DNA of 62,204 bases from Verrucomicrobiales bacterium (lineage in GTDB: Bacteria > Verrucomicrobiota > Verrucomicrobiia > Limisphaerales > CANJXF01). This document shows, in pieces, positions 53,265-62,117 of this stretch. Numbering within the stretch: the first letter of the stretch is position 1; the number at the start of each line of letters is the position of its first letter. Made by a program: the position numbers and the translations under genes. The stretch lies in NCBI GenBank assembly GCA_947478865.1, contig CANJXF010000022.1, positions 1 through 62,204 of the forward strand. Direction: 5' to 3'. The notes beneath the pieces are model-generated. The model searched no databases. It saw nothing but the letters and a program-made list of their open reading frames with translations, and was not told the origin of the DNA.

Positions 53265-55690
53265 ACTGGACTCTCCTTCAAAACAGTTTGCTGGTGAGCG
53301 GATTTACGGCGTTGTTTTCAATCGTAATGGGATTGTTCGCGGCGCTTTGTTTTGCCGGGATAAACGCGCGGTGGAGAAAGTTTCTTTTTGCCCTCGCGAT
53401 TATCTCAGTGGCTCTTCCGCCTTTCTTGGTTACGAATTGCTGGCTGCACTACCTCGGTTTGACTGGGGCCTGGCGTCCATGGTTGCCGTTGAATATTTTT
53501 TCACTCGGCGGAACGATCTGGATTTTGACGCTGATGCATTGGCCCATCACAACGTTTTTGGTGATAGCTGCATGGCGCCGCTTGGAGCAGTCGCAGATCG
53601 ATGTCGATCCGTTGCTGACGGGGAGTTCATTGCTGAGATGGTTGCTGCTGCCACTGGCCGGAAGTTCCTTGGCGCAAGCGGCGGTAATTACATTCGTTTT
53701 GGCGCTCAACAATTTTGCGGTGCCCGCAATTTTGCAGGTGAAGGTTTTTCCAGCGGAGCTCTGGGTCAATTTCAACACGACCTTCGATTACAAATTCGTG
53801 ATCGCGTTGAGTTGGCCGATGATCATCATTCCGGCTTTGTTGCTGATTGCGCTTCGTGGCCTGTCGATTGGCTCGTTTGAAAAACGCCGCGAAATTTCCG
53901 CCGGTCTGTTCCGGCGACAATTGGGCCGGTCCTGGTTCGGCGTTTCCGCTACATTTTGCTGCGCGGCAATTTTCTTTTCCGCGATCCTGCCGCTTTCGCA
54001 ATTAATGCTGCGCCAGGCAACGTGGAGCCACTTGTTTCCAGCGTTTACCGCAGGAAAGCCGGCTCTGCTTCATTCCATTTTGTTCGCAACGCTGGCGGCG
54101 ACTGCGATTGCCGGGGTTTCAATTCTTTCCGCCCGCTTCCCCCTGCGAATCGTCTGGTTACCATTTTTAGTTCCGGGTGTGCTGCTCGGGATTTCTTTCA
54201 TCTGGCTGTTGAACCGACCTCCGTTGATCGCTTTCTATCAGAGCATTGGCGTAGTAGTTCTCGCATTTGCCATCCGGTATCTCGCGCCGGGTTGGAATGT
54301 CATCGCACACTCCTTTCGAACGATGGACCGGAGTTTATCCGACGCGGCAATTCTGGAAGGGGCGAATCACCGGCAACTGTTTTGGCAGGTTCATTTGCCG
54401 CAAATTTTTCCGCAGCTCTGCGTGGCTTGGTACGTGAGTTATTTGTTCTGCCTTTGGGACGTGGAAACGCTGGTATTGATCGTGCCGCCCGGCAGCGAAA
54501 CGCTTTCGCTGCGCATCTTCAACCTGCTTCACTACGGCCACAATGCCCAAGTTGACGCGCTCTGCATTCTTTTGCTTGGAGTAGCCGTGCTGCCCCTGAT
54601 TGTTTCGGCGTTGTTTAAGCCTGGAAGGTTTCCTGTGTCGATCTTGCGAACTCTGCCCGCGCTGATCCTGCCGACTTTGTTTATGGTTGGTTGTTCCGAT
54701 TCGTCGGCAAGGAGCGGTGCAAATCATGTTCCTATCCGGAGCCAGATATTTTCGCACGTGGAAATAATTGGGTTGCGCGGGACCGGATCTGGGCAATTCA
54801 ACAAACCGCGTTCTCTCGCGCTGGATAAAAACGACAATCTGTTTGTCGTGGACATGACGGGGCGTGTGCAAAAATTTTCATCCAGCGGAGCGTTTCTCGC
54901 GAGCTGGCAGATGCCGCAGACCGACTTGGGGAAACCAAAGGGAATGTGTCGCGATGCGGATAAAAATATCGTCGTTTTGGAGCCTCACTACTCGCGGGTG
55001 AATCATTTCTCCCCTGAAGGAAGGCTGCTTTCGCAATGGGGAACTCATGGCACCAACTTGGGGCAGCTTGCTTTTCCTCGCGGAATTGCCGTGAATTCGC
55101 GCGGCGAAATGTTCGTGAGCGAATACGGATTAACCGAACGCGTGCAACGATTTTCTAACAAGGGCGAAAAGTTCTTAGACTCGTTTGGCAAACCGGGCGA
55201 CGGAGCAGGGGAATTCAATCGAGCGGAAGGGCTCGGAATTGATTCTCGGGATCAGGTTTTCGTCGCGGATTCGTGCAATCATCGCATTCAGGTTTTCGCA
55301 TCCGACGGGAAATTTATTACTAGTTTCGGCAAAGCTGGAACGGGAGTTGGCGAATTGAGTTACCCCTACGATGTGCGGGTTGATGGGGCGGGCTTACGGT
55401 TCATTTGCGAGTTTGGAAATAGTCGCATCCAGATCTTTGATGCGAAGAATCAGCCGCTGGAGATGCTCGGTGAAGCCGGTCCTGAGCCGGGACAATTTGC
55501 CAATCCCTGGAGCATCGATCTGGATTCGCGCGGGAATCTCTATGTGGCGGATGCGTCAAACCATCGAGTGCAGAAATTCATGCGGCGCGAGCCGCTGGCT
55601 CTTGCCCCTGGCGGGCTCGTCAGCGTTTCTAAATCCAAGGATAACCTTGCAATCGGTGCGCATCCGGCGGAAACAGATGTGACCCGATGA
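53261..55690 (+). CDS. ABC permease fused in frame to a six-bladed NHL-repeat lipoprotein
   Basis: 809 residues. Residues 1-455 are a double permease of the FbpB/ThiP type, with two EAA-like loops, the clearer being LSDAAILEGANHRQLFWQVHLP near 358. From about 459 the sequence resembles a lipoprotein start (hydrophobic stretch, then FMVGCSDSS). From about 485 to 780 there are six NHL repeats (FNKPRSLALDKNDNLFVVD, FPRGIAVNSRGEMFVSE, FANPWSIDLDSRGNLYVAD and three others), a beta-propeller. No stop separates the parts. The propeller would lie outside the cytoplasm beside the binding protein. Fusion of these two families is unfamiliar to me. Confidence 0.88.
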   Translation: MNWTLLQNSLLVSGFTALFSIVMGLFAALCFAGINARWRKFLFALAIISVALPPFLVTNCWLHYLGLTGAWRPWLPLNIFSLGGTIWILTLMHWPITTFLVIAAWRRLEQSQIDVDPLLTGSSLLRWLLLPLAGSSLAQAAVITFVLALNNFAVPAILQVKVFPAELWVNFNTTFDYKFVIALSWPMIIIPALLLIALRGLSIGSFEKRREISAGLFRRQLGRSWFGVSATFCCAAIFFSAILPLSQLMLRQATWSHLFPAFTAGKPALLHSILFATLAATAIAGVSILSARFPLRIVWLPFLVPGVLLGISFIWLLNRPPLIAFYQSIGVVVLAFAIRYLAPGWNVIAHSFRTMDRSLSDAAILEGANHRQLFWQVHLPQIFPQLCVAWYVSYLFCLWDVETLVLIVPPGSETLSLRIFNLLHYGHNAQVDALCILLLGVAVLPLIVSALFKPGRFPVSILRTLPALILPTLFMVGCSDSSARSGANHVPIRSQIFSHVEIIGLRGTGSGQFNKPRSLALDKNDNLFVVDMTGRVQKFSSSGAFLASWQMPQTDLGKPKGMCRDADKNIVVLEPHYSRVNHFSPEGRLLSQWGTHGTNLGQLAFPRGIAVNSRGEMFVSEYGLTERVQRFSNKGEKFLDSFGKPGDGAGEFNRAEGLGIDSRDQVFVADSCNHRIQVFASDGKFITSFGKAGTGVGELSYPYDVRVDGAGLRFICEFGNSRIQIFDAKNQPLEMLGEAGPEPGQFANPWSIDLDSRGNLYVADASNHRVQKFMRREPLALAPGGLVSVSKSKDNLAIGAHPAETDVTR
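54621..54637 (+). promoter_or_regulatory. possible internal ribosome site and GTG start for a free NHL lipoprotein
   Basis: GGAAGG at 54623-54628 lies six bases before an in-frame GTG at 54635 (codon 459). Translation from there would give a signal peptide ending in a lipobox-like FMVGC, followed by the NHL propeller. The site could yield a separate lipoprotein from the same frame as the fusion. Confidence 0.4.
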
Positions 55691-58560
55691 ACGTTCAATT
55701 CACCAATCCGCTCCTCCTGTTGCTGTTCGTTCCAGCAATGGCTTGGATCATTTGGCTGGCTTGGAAATCTGACGTGCACATCAGCGCTTGGCGCCGCTGG
55801 ACTGCTTTTGTTTTGCGAGCTTTGATCGCCTTTGCCATCCTCCTCGCGCTGGCTGGATTGCAATGGAAAAAGCCGCTCGAAGGAATGAATGTTTATTTCC
55901 TGCTCGACCGCTCGGACAGCATTCCATCCGCGCAACAGGAAGCGGCGCGCGATTTGGTGAACAAGCTTTCGGCCCAAAAAAAGAAGACCGACAAGGCAGG
56001 TATCTTGGTCTTCGGGACCGATGCGGGAATCGAATCAACCCCGAACGCCGCGATCAATTTGCAGAAAATTCAAGCGGTGGTTGGAACGGAACGCACGGAC
56101 ATAGCCGGAGCGATTCGTCTCGGCACCGCGGCGTTTCCGGAGACCGGACAAAAGCGGCTGGTACTGTTTTCCGACGGCAACGAAAACATTGGTGACGCTC
56201 AAAATGCATTACTCACCGCCAAGTCGTTGGGTGTGACGCTCGACGTTATCCCGCTCGGCGTTTCGCGCGCGAATGATGTGGCCGTGCAGAAACTTGGACT
56301 TCCGAGCAATGTGAAAAAAGGACAGGCGTTCGAAGTGAAAATCTTCGCGCAATCCGATCAGGCGCAAAGTGTCAACGTTCGCCTCTATCGCAACGAACAA
56401 CTTCTCGGTGAACAAAAGGTTGATCTCGCGGCAGGGAAAAATCTGTTCACGTTTCCACAGACGCTGAGCGAACCTGGTTTTTACAGTTACAACGTGCTGA
56501 TCGAGGCGCCCGGCGATTTGTTGCCGCAGAACAATCGCGCCAGCAGTTTTATCAATGTTCGGGGAAATCCTCGCGTTCTCGTGGTTTCCAGTGAGCCGAA
56601 ACAGGACGCGCAATTGGTGTCGGCGTTGCGGTCGTCAAAGCTCGAAGTGAACCCCACCGACATCAGCAAATTTCCGGCGACGCTCGCAGAAATTCAGAGT
56701 TACGACAGCATCTTTCTCAGCAACGTTTCGGCGGGTGATCTCAGTTCTGAAATGATGCATTTGCTCGAAAGCGCCGTGCGAGATTTTGGGGTTGGCTTGG
56801 TTTGTGTCGGCGGCGATCAAACTTACGCAGCCGGAAGCTATCGCGGGACTCCGCTCGAAGCGACGTTGCCGGTGGAAATGGAGCTGAACAGCAAAAAAGT
56901 TTTGCCGAGCGGCGCGCTGGTTTTGGTGGTTCACGCCACGGAATTTCCAAATGGCAACCAATGGGCGCGGGACATTGCGTTTGCCGCGCTGGACTCCCTT
57001 GGTCCGCAAGACGAAATGGGAATCGTCTTCTGGGATGGAGGTCAAAATAACAAGTGGCTTTTTCCCTTGGCAAAGGTGGGGGACAAGAAGGAAATGGGAC
57101 GGCAAATTACGGGCATGAATCCCGGCGATATGGGAGATTTTCAAGGGCCAATGGCAATGGCTCATGACGCGTTGAAAAAATCCACTGCGAATTTAAAACA
57201 CATGGTGGTGTTCAGTGATGGTGATCCCGCCGCGCCAAAACAACAACTTGTGCAGGAAATTGTCGGCGATAAAATCACGATCAGCACCGTGATGATTGGA
57301 GGGCACGTTTCGCCCGAGACGATGACCTGGATGGCGGACCAAGGACGCGGTCGGTTTTACGACGTCCGCTCTGCCGGAGAGCTGCCTCAGATTTTCATCA
57401 AGGAAGCGGCGGTGATTTTGAAGTCGGCTATTTTCGAAGATCCATTTAAACCGCAGCTCGCCAGTTCGAGTGAGTTGATCCGCGGCATCGGTTCGGCGGA
57501 ATATCCGCAACTTCGTGGCTATGTATGCACGACGCCGAAAGCGCGCGCGGAAATTCCTTTGGTTACCGACAAAGGCGATCCGCTGCTCGCTCACTGGCAA
57601 TACGGTTTGGGTCGAGCAGTGGCGTTCACGTCAGACGCGAAAGCGAAGTGGGCGACGGATTGGATCGGCTGGAATAAGTTTCAGCAGTTCTGGTCGCAAG
57701 TGGCGCAATGGAGTTTGCGCCGGATCGAGAACGCTGACTTCAACACCGAGGTTGGAGTTGAAAACGGCGAGGGGCAAATCAGCGTCGAGGCAATTGATGC
57801 GCAGGGGAATTTTCGCAATTTCCTGAATTTGCAAACGGTGGTGGTGAGTCCAAAAGGTGAAAAGCAAACGGTTCGTCTGGAACAAACGGGGCCTGGACAC
57901 TACGAGGCGAAATTTCCGACGAAAGAAGTCGGTGCTTATCTAATGAATCTGATGGATTTGAAAGATGGCCAATTGCGCGGTTCTCAGATTTTGGGGGCGA
58001 GCGTGAATTACTCGCCAGAGTTCAGCGCATCAGAACCGAATCTGAACCTGCTGCGCCGATTGGCTGAGAACGGCGGTGGAAAAGTTCTGGAACCGGAGAT
58101 CGACAATCCATTTTTACACACCCGCCTGAAGACATTTCAACCCCGTGATTTGTGGGAATGGCTTTTGAAGTTTGCGATCATTCTTTTTCCACTCGATGTG
58201 GCAGTTAGGAGAATTCAGTTGGATCGAGAGGAATGGTTGAAAGCGACCAAGATTTTACGTCGATGGATTTTCTTTTGGAAACCTGACACTCGACCCGTCA
58301 AAACCGATGAATCGTTGGCGGCGTTGCTGAATCGACGCGATGAAGTTCGTTCGCAAAAGCTCGAAACCCAGGACGTGGTATCCGGGGAACGTTTATTCAC
58401 GCCGAAGAATCCGGCCAAGGTAGAAACACCAATGGAATCTGAGCGCGGAGTTATTCCTGAGCCGAGTAAAGCGGCACAAGGTCTTGCTAATGCTGCGCCT
58501 GAAAATACAACGAGCCGCTTGCTTGAAGCAAAGCGGCGCGCGCGTAAGAATATGGAATAA
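55687..58560 (+). CDS. large VWA / glutamine-amidotransferase-like membrane protein
   Basis: 957 residues, starting inside the stop of the previous gene (ATGA). Two N-terminal helices (LLLLLFVPAMAWIIWLAW and VLRALIAFAILLALAG) are followed by a VWA domain with DxSxS (LLDRSDS) and FSDGNENIGD. Further on is a class I amidotransferase-like region (VGLVCVGGDQTYAAGSY) without an obvious catalytic triad. A second VWA-like segment (VVFSDGDPAAP), beta domains and one more helix near 830 follow. The tail is basic and probably cytoplasmic (LLEAKRRARKNME). This architecture is common in PVC bacteria beside BatA-type genes. It closes the four-gene operon. Confidence 0.85.
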   Translation: MNVQFTNPLLLLLFVPAMAWIIWLAWKSDVHISAWRRWTAFVLRALIAFAILLALAGLQWKKPLEGMNVYFLLDRSDSIPSAQQEAARDLVNKLSAQKKKTDKAGILVFGTDAGIESTPNAAINLQKIQAVVGTERTDIAGAIRLGTAAFPETGQKRLVLFSDGNENIGDAQNALLTAKSLGVTLDVIPLGVSRANDVAVQKLGLPSNVKKGQAFEVKIFAQSDQAQSVNVRLYRNEQLLGEQKVDLAAGKNLFTFPQTLSEPGFYSYNVLIEAPGDLLPQNNRASSFINVRGNPRVLVVSSEPKQDAQLVSALRSSKLEVNPTDISKFPATLAEIQSYDSIFLSNVSAGDLSSEMMHLLESAVRDFGVGLVCVGGDQTYAAGSYRGTPLEATLPVEMELNSKKVLPSGALVLVVHATEFPNGNQWARDIAFAALDSLGPQDEMGIVFWDGGQNNKWLFPLAKVGDKKEMGRQITGMNPGDMGDFQGPMAMAHDALKKSTANLKHMVVFSDGDPAAPKQQLVQEIVGDKITISTVMIGGHVSPETMTWMADQGRGRFYDVRSAGELPQIFIKEAAVILKSAIFEDPFKPQLASSSELIRGIGSAEYPQLRGYVCTTPKARAEIPLVTDKGDPLLAHWQYGLGRAVAFTSDAKAKWATDWIGWNKFQQFWSQVAQWSLRRIENADFNTEVGVENGEGQISVEAIDAQGNFRNFLNLQTVVVSPKGEKQTVRLEQTGPGHYEAKFPTKEVGAYLMNLMDLKDGQLRGSQILGASVNYSPEFSASEPNLNLLRRLAENGGGKVLEPEIDNPFLHTRLKTFQPRDLWEWLLKFAIILFPLDVAVRRIQLDREEWLKATKILRRWIFFWKPDTRPVKTDESLAALLNRRDEVRSQKLETQDVVSGERLFTPKNPAKVETPMESERGVIPEPSKAAQGLANAAPENTTSRLLEAKRRARKNME

Positions 58561-58563
58561 AAT

Positions 58564-59361
58564 TTACTGGTTGCGGACTTCGAGTTGATTGTCCACCCGG
58601 TTAACACCCTGCATGGCTTTAACTTTGCTTTCGATGGATTGCTTTTCGCTATCTGAATTCACCATGCCGCGCAGAATCACGGTGCCGTTGGCAGATGTTT
58701 CAATGCGAACGCGCTGGGCTGTTTGAGGATTATCGGCACGCAATTGGGTTTGGATGCGTTGGGTCAAATCGTTGCTGGCAACCCCCGGTGCCCCAAAAGC
58801 CGATTCCGAACCACTGCTGCCAAAACTGCTGCCTGGGCGGGCGGAAATCTCCGCTGCGGGATCGTAAACATTGACCGATCCTTTCTGCCAGCCGGTGTCA
58901 CTCCTCATCGGAGCGCTGCTTGAAGGAGTAGAAGGCCGTTGCTGTGGCTGTCGCTGGTTGTAATTCGGATCTCGGCTGGCTCCAGCAGGTTCATTCATCT
59001 GCTCGGCGGCGGAACGCTGAACTTCGCTCGGAAGCTGATCTTTGACGATTATGTCGTTTTTGAACCAATCCACACCTTTGACGTTACGGGTCAATTGGGA
59101 AGCACGCTCTTTCTGCGCTGGATGGTCAACGAGCCCCGTGAGATGAACGTTTCCACGCCACGTGGAGACCTCGATGTCAGTATCTTTGACTAATGAGTCG
59201 TCCCCTAGTGCGGATTTCACGCGCGATGTGGTGCTCTTGTCGTCGATGTAGTTTCCAGTGCTTCGACTGTAGCGCGTTCCAGGGCGCCCCATTGAGCAGC
59301 CCACAAGCGCCACGGCGGCGCTCAATAGAATTAGAGATGTTAAATAGTTTTTGTGTTTCAT
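58564..59361 (-). CDS. lipoprotein with two BON domains
   Basis: 265 residues. The N-terminus is a lipoprotein signal with lipobox ALVGC, so the mature protein begins at about Cys22. BON domains lie at about 44-108 (TTSRVKSALGDDSLVKDTDIEV...GNVHLTGLVD) and 200-264 (LTQRIQTQLRAD...GTVILRGMVNSD). They are joined by a long low-complexity linker rich in Gln, Pro and Ser. BON proteins such as OsmY bind lipid or membrane surfaces and are often stress-induced. It is convergent with the VWA gene, three bases apart. Confidence 0.9.
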   Translation of the reverse strand: MKHKNYLTSLILLSAAVALVGCSMGRPGTRYSRSTGNYIDDKSTTSRVKSALGDDSLVKDTDIEVSTWRGNVHLTGLVDHPAQKERASQLTRNVKGVDWFKNDIIVKDQLPSEVQRSAAEQMNEPAGASRDPNYNQRQPQQRPSTPSSSAPMRSDTGWQKGSVNVYDPAAEISARPGSSFGSSGSESAFGAPGVASNDLTQRIQTQLRADNPQTAQRVRIETSANGTVILRGMVNSDSEKQSIESKVKAMQGVNRVDNQLEVRNQ

Positions 59362-59588
59362 ATGCGATGTTTCCTTTGTTCCCTACAATGATTAAAGCAG
59401 ACACGCGCGGCAATGAGTGGCGCCCCCGTTTTCAGCGGGAGTAATTGGCCTAATTAAATTTTAGGAGAAAACCTGTTGACTGCCTTTGTTGCTGCCGATC
59501 CGTGATAGGTAAAACAAAAGCAAAAGCTTCCAGTTGGACCAAGGTCCAATGTGGCTTGCGGAGCGATGGATTCGTGAAAATTTTCCCG

Positions 59589-60089
59589 CTAACTTCCGAA
59601 CTGCAGGCGTGGGTCTGATTCCAGTAGTGATTTCAAATTGATCCAGGAAACATCGTTCATGGAATAAAATGCGTTCAGATAAACCGCCACTTCCTCCCGG
59701 GGATATTTGCCGAGCAACAGTTCGATAGCTTGATTGAGGTTGGCGTCCTCAACGGTGGCGGGCAATTCATCGACAATTCCGTCTTTGTGCGAGACTGCGA
59801 GCGCATCGAGAAAATCTGCCAGCATCGGCATGTGCTTCTTCATCAGCCAAACGCGAATCAAGTTGCTGGCGGCAGCGTCAAGGCGGGGTTTCGCGAGCAT
59901 CGCTACCATGTCCTTGTGTCGTTCAGTTCGTGGTTTGCGCTCAAAAAAAGCCGCACGCAGTTTCCGCGCTTCCGCGACTGCAGCAACCGTTGCGCGATAA
60001 CTGTCCTTCTCTGATTCGTAGGCGTGTTCCAGGATTTGCGAAGACAAATCCAGCGACATGAATCCAAACAACTCGTGGGCGGTTAACAT
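59589..60089 (-). CDS. hypothetical helical protein
   Basis: 166 residues, largely alpha-helical, with no signal peptide and no recognised domain. The opening (LTAHELFGFMSLDLSSQILEHAYESEKDSYRATVAAVAEARKL is its helical core) and regular Ala/Leu spacing suggest a small helical bundle. It sits between the BON lipoprotein and lpxI on the same strand, 30 bases downstream of lpxI, so it may share that transcript. Function not proposed. Confidence 0.65.
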   Translation of the reverse strand: MLTAHELFGFMSLDLSSQILEHAYESEKDSYRATVAAVAEARKLRAAFFERKPRTERHKDMVAMLAKPRLDAAASNLIRVWLMKKHMPMLADFLDALAVSHKDGIVDELPATVEDANLNQAIELLLGKYPREEVAVYLNAFYSMNDVSWINLKSLLESDPRLQFGS

Positions 60090-60119
60090 ATTTATAAATT
60101 AAAAGTCAAAATGAACGGT

Positions 60120-60950
60120 TTAAGAAATTTTTTCAGTCGTCGTGATGCTGATTTTATTTTTTCGAGCCAGTTCTTCTACTAAATCCCGTTCCAACAACAA
60201 GGTTTTTTCTGGCTCGAACGCCAGGACAGAAATCTTTGCGGCGCGACAAACCTCAATTGTTTTTGCTCCGATGGATGGAATATCGAAGCGCAAGTCGTGA
60301 TTCTTTTTGGCCACTTTCACCGCGATTGCCTCCCCGCTTTTTCCAGCAAGTTCACCTCCACGGCTCAGGCATCGATCGGTTCCTTCAAAACCTTCTACTG
60401 CGAGGACGGTTCCGTTTTTCACAACCACAGTCTGACCAATTTCAAGCCGGGAAATTTCTTTGGCAATCTTGTAACCAAAACTGATGTCGCTCCGCTGTTC
60501 TTCGGTCAACTTTGGGCCAATCAAGAAATTCCTGCCAGGCATCAACGGCTTCAGCCAGGGCGTCGCTTCGATTAATTCGACTCCATCCTTTTTCAATTCC
60601 TCGGCAATGGCCCCGAAAATCGTGTGGGCATTTTTCTCCTTTAGTTTCAAAAGCATCGCCACGGCGCGAAAATCAGGCCGGAGTTCAAAGAGATTTTTTG
60701 GCGCGATTTGACCCGCCATGACGCACTTGTCGATTTGCCGCTCGGTGAAAGCTGAAATCATTTTGGAAAGTTGCCCGATTTTCAGCCAGACAATTTCATC
60801 AACGAGATTTGAGAGATCGGGATCGGTTTCGTTTTCAAAGCCGACCGCAACGAGTTTCTTGATGCCGGCGGCGCGCGCGTGCCGGGCAAGTTCCAGCGGC
60901 AATGAGCGGTTCCCTGCAATAATTCCCAAACAGTTGAGCGACTCTGGCAT
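60120..60950 (-). CDS. lpxI: UDP-2,3-diacylglucosamine diphosphatase LpxI
   Basis: 276 residues, the usual LpxI (DUF1009) length. It hydrolyses UDP-2,3-diacylglucosamine to lipid X in lipid A synthesis and replaces LpxH in many bacteria. Motifs are LGIIAGNRSLPLELA at the start, MAGQIAPKNLF, and the C-terminal part EGFEGTDRCLSRGGELAG with KNHDLRFDIPSIGAKTIE. It implies an LPS-type outer membrane. The rest of the lpx pathway is not in the window. Confidence 0.93.
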   Translation of the reverse strand: MPESLNCLGIIAGNRSLPLELARHARAAGIKKLVAVGFENETDPDLSNLVDEIVWLKIGQLSKMISAFTERQIDKCVMAGQIAPKNLFELRPDFRAVAMLLKLKEKNAHTIFGAIAEELKKDGVELIEATPWLKPLMPGRNFLIGPKLTEEQRSDISFGYKIAKEISRLEIGQTVVVKNGTVLAVEGFEGTDRCLSRGGELAGKSGEAIAVKVAKKNHDLRFDIPSIGAKTIEVCRAAKISVLAFEPEKTLLLERDLVEELARKNKISITTTEKIS

Positions 60951-61088
60951 CGGAGCGAATTAGCCAGAAGGAATTCACAATGGCAATCCGTAACAGGCTT
61001 GCAGAAGTATGGAATGCGGAACAACAGGAAGCGATGCTGCCGGTTTCGTGCGCGGCCCAAGCCTCAAGTAATTTGAAGAAATTCAGGT

Positions 61089-62024
61089 CTATTTGTCTTC
61101 CGCGACAAAACCAGCAACGAGCGGTCGGTGGTCGGAGGCCACGCCCCAGTTAGGTGTGGTGGCGATGTAAGTTTCATTCGATAGCCACTCCCTTTTCATG
61201 CCGGGACTTAAAAGGATATAGTCAATTCGCGAATAGGTATCTTCCTTTCCGTAATAATGGGTCCAAGTGATATTCCGTGGCTCATACCGGGCGATTTGAT
61301 TGGGCCGGTCGTCTCCGTTGTGCTCCGCGGGCCGGGTGTCGAAGAGCCCGCTCTTGCCATGGCCCATGACGGCCTTCGTGGAAGGTGCGCCTTTGACGTC
61401 GTTTAAATCTCCAAGAACAATTAAGTTCGCGTTTGGATTTGCGGCTAGTCGCGCATTGATTTTTTCCCGCAGCAGAACGGCTTCTTGTTCGCGTAATTCA
61501 GCCTCGTCAGCTCCCGGCACAGGGCGCCGCGACTTCAAATGGGCTGTAATTAATGTGAACGAATATTTTGGGCTCACCTGAACGTCGACCTCTGCAAAAC
61601 CGCGGCTGACTCTAAAGCGTTTTCCTCCGAGCAAAAACCCATCATTAGTATGGGGTCTGCGCATGGTGAATGGAAATTTGCTCAATACTGCAACGTGGAT
61701 ATTCGTGTCAAATCCGGCAATATGCTCCCAGTGAGGTAGGTCCAATCCGCCAGACTTTAAGGAATCTCGTAGTTCCAAAAGCACGTTGCTGCTGCCCATT
61801 TCCTGAAACGCGATCACATCCGGTTTGATTGAGAGAATTGTATCGCGAATTTTTGCTTTGCTCTCCGATGATTTGGCTGGCCGGGTCCCGATAGCGACGT
61901 CCAAATAGTTTTCCACGTTAAACGTTGCGACATGAATCATTTCGACGGCGAACAAACTTTTGGCCGATGACCAAGCCAATGAAAATATAATTAATCCCAC
62001 GAAGGCTTTTCCCATTTGCTTCAT
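61089..62024 (-). CDS. secreted endonuclease/exonuclease/phosphatase-family protein
   Basis: 311 residues. A signal peptide (AFVGLIIFSLAWSSAKSLFA) is followed by the DNase I-like EEP fold with all key motifs: ATFNVENYL, IAFQEMGS, LITAHLKSRR, LIVLGDLNDV, SRIDYILLS and ASDHRPLVAG. The metal and catalytic residues (Asn, Glu, His, Asp, Asn, Asp-His) are retained, so it should be active. The substrate could be extracellular DNA, RNA or a phosphoester. The IS begins 36 bases upstream of its start codon and may have displaced or supplied its promoter. Confidence 0.9.
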   Translation of the reverse strand: MKQMGKAFVGLIIFSLAWSSAKSLFAVEMIHVATFNVENYLDVAIGTRPAKSSESKAKIRDTILSIKPDVIAFQEMGSSNVLLELRDSLKSGGLDLPHWEHIAGFDTNIHVAVLSKFPFTMRRPHTNDGFLLGGKRFRVSRGFAEVDVQVSPKYSFTLITAHLKSRRPVPGADEAELREQEAVLLREKINARLAANPNANLIVLGDLNDVKGAPSTKAVMGHGKSGLFDTRPAEHNGDDRPNQIARYEPRNITWTHYYGKEDTYSRIDYILLSPGMKREWLSNETYIATTPNWGVASDHRPLVAGFVAEDK

Positions 62025-62060
62025 GGAGCTTGATAGCGACTTGGCCCGGGGAAGTCAAAG

Positions 62061-62084
62061 TGAGGTTGCTTCGAATTGACGGAC
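62061..62084 (+). repeat. IS terminal inverted repeat, left (IRL)
   Basis: Twenty-four bases beginning TG. They align with the minus strand of 125-148 at 17 positions, with the blocks TTGCT, GAA and CGGAC conserved. TTGGGT follows about six bases further in. Confidence 0.65.
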
Positions 62085-62117
62085 GGAGGATTGGGTGAAC
62101 AATGAATCATTAAGCCC

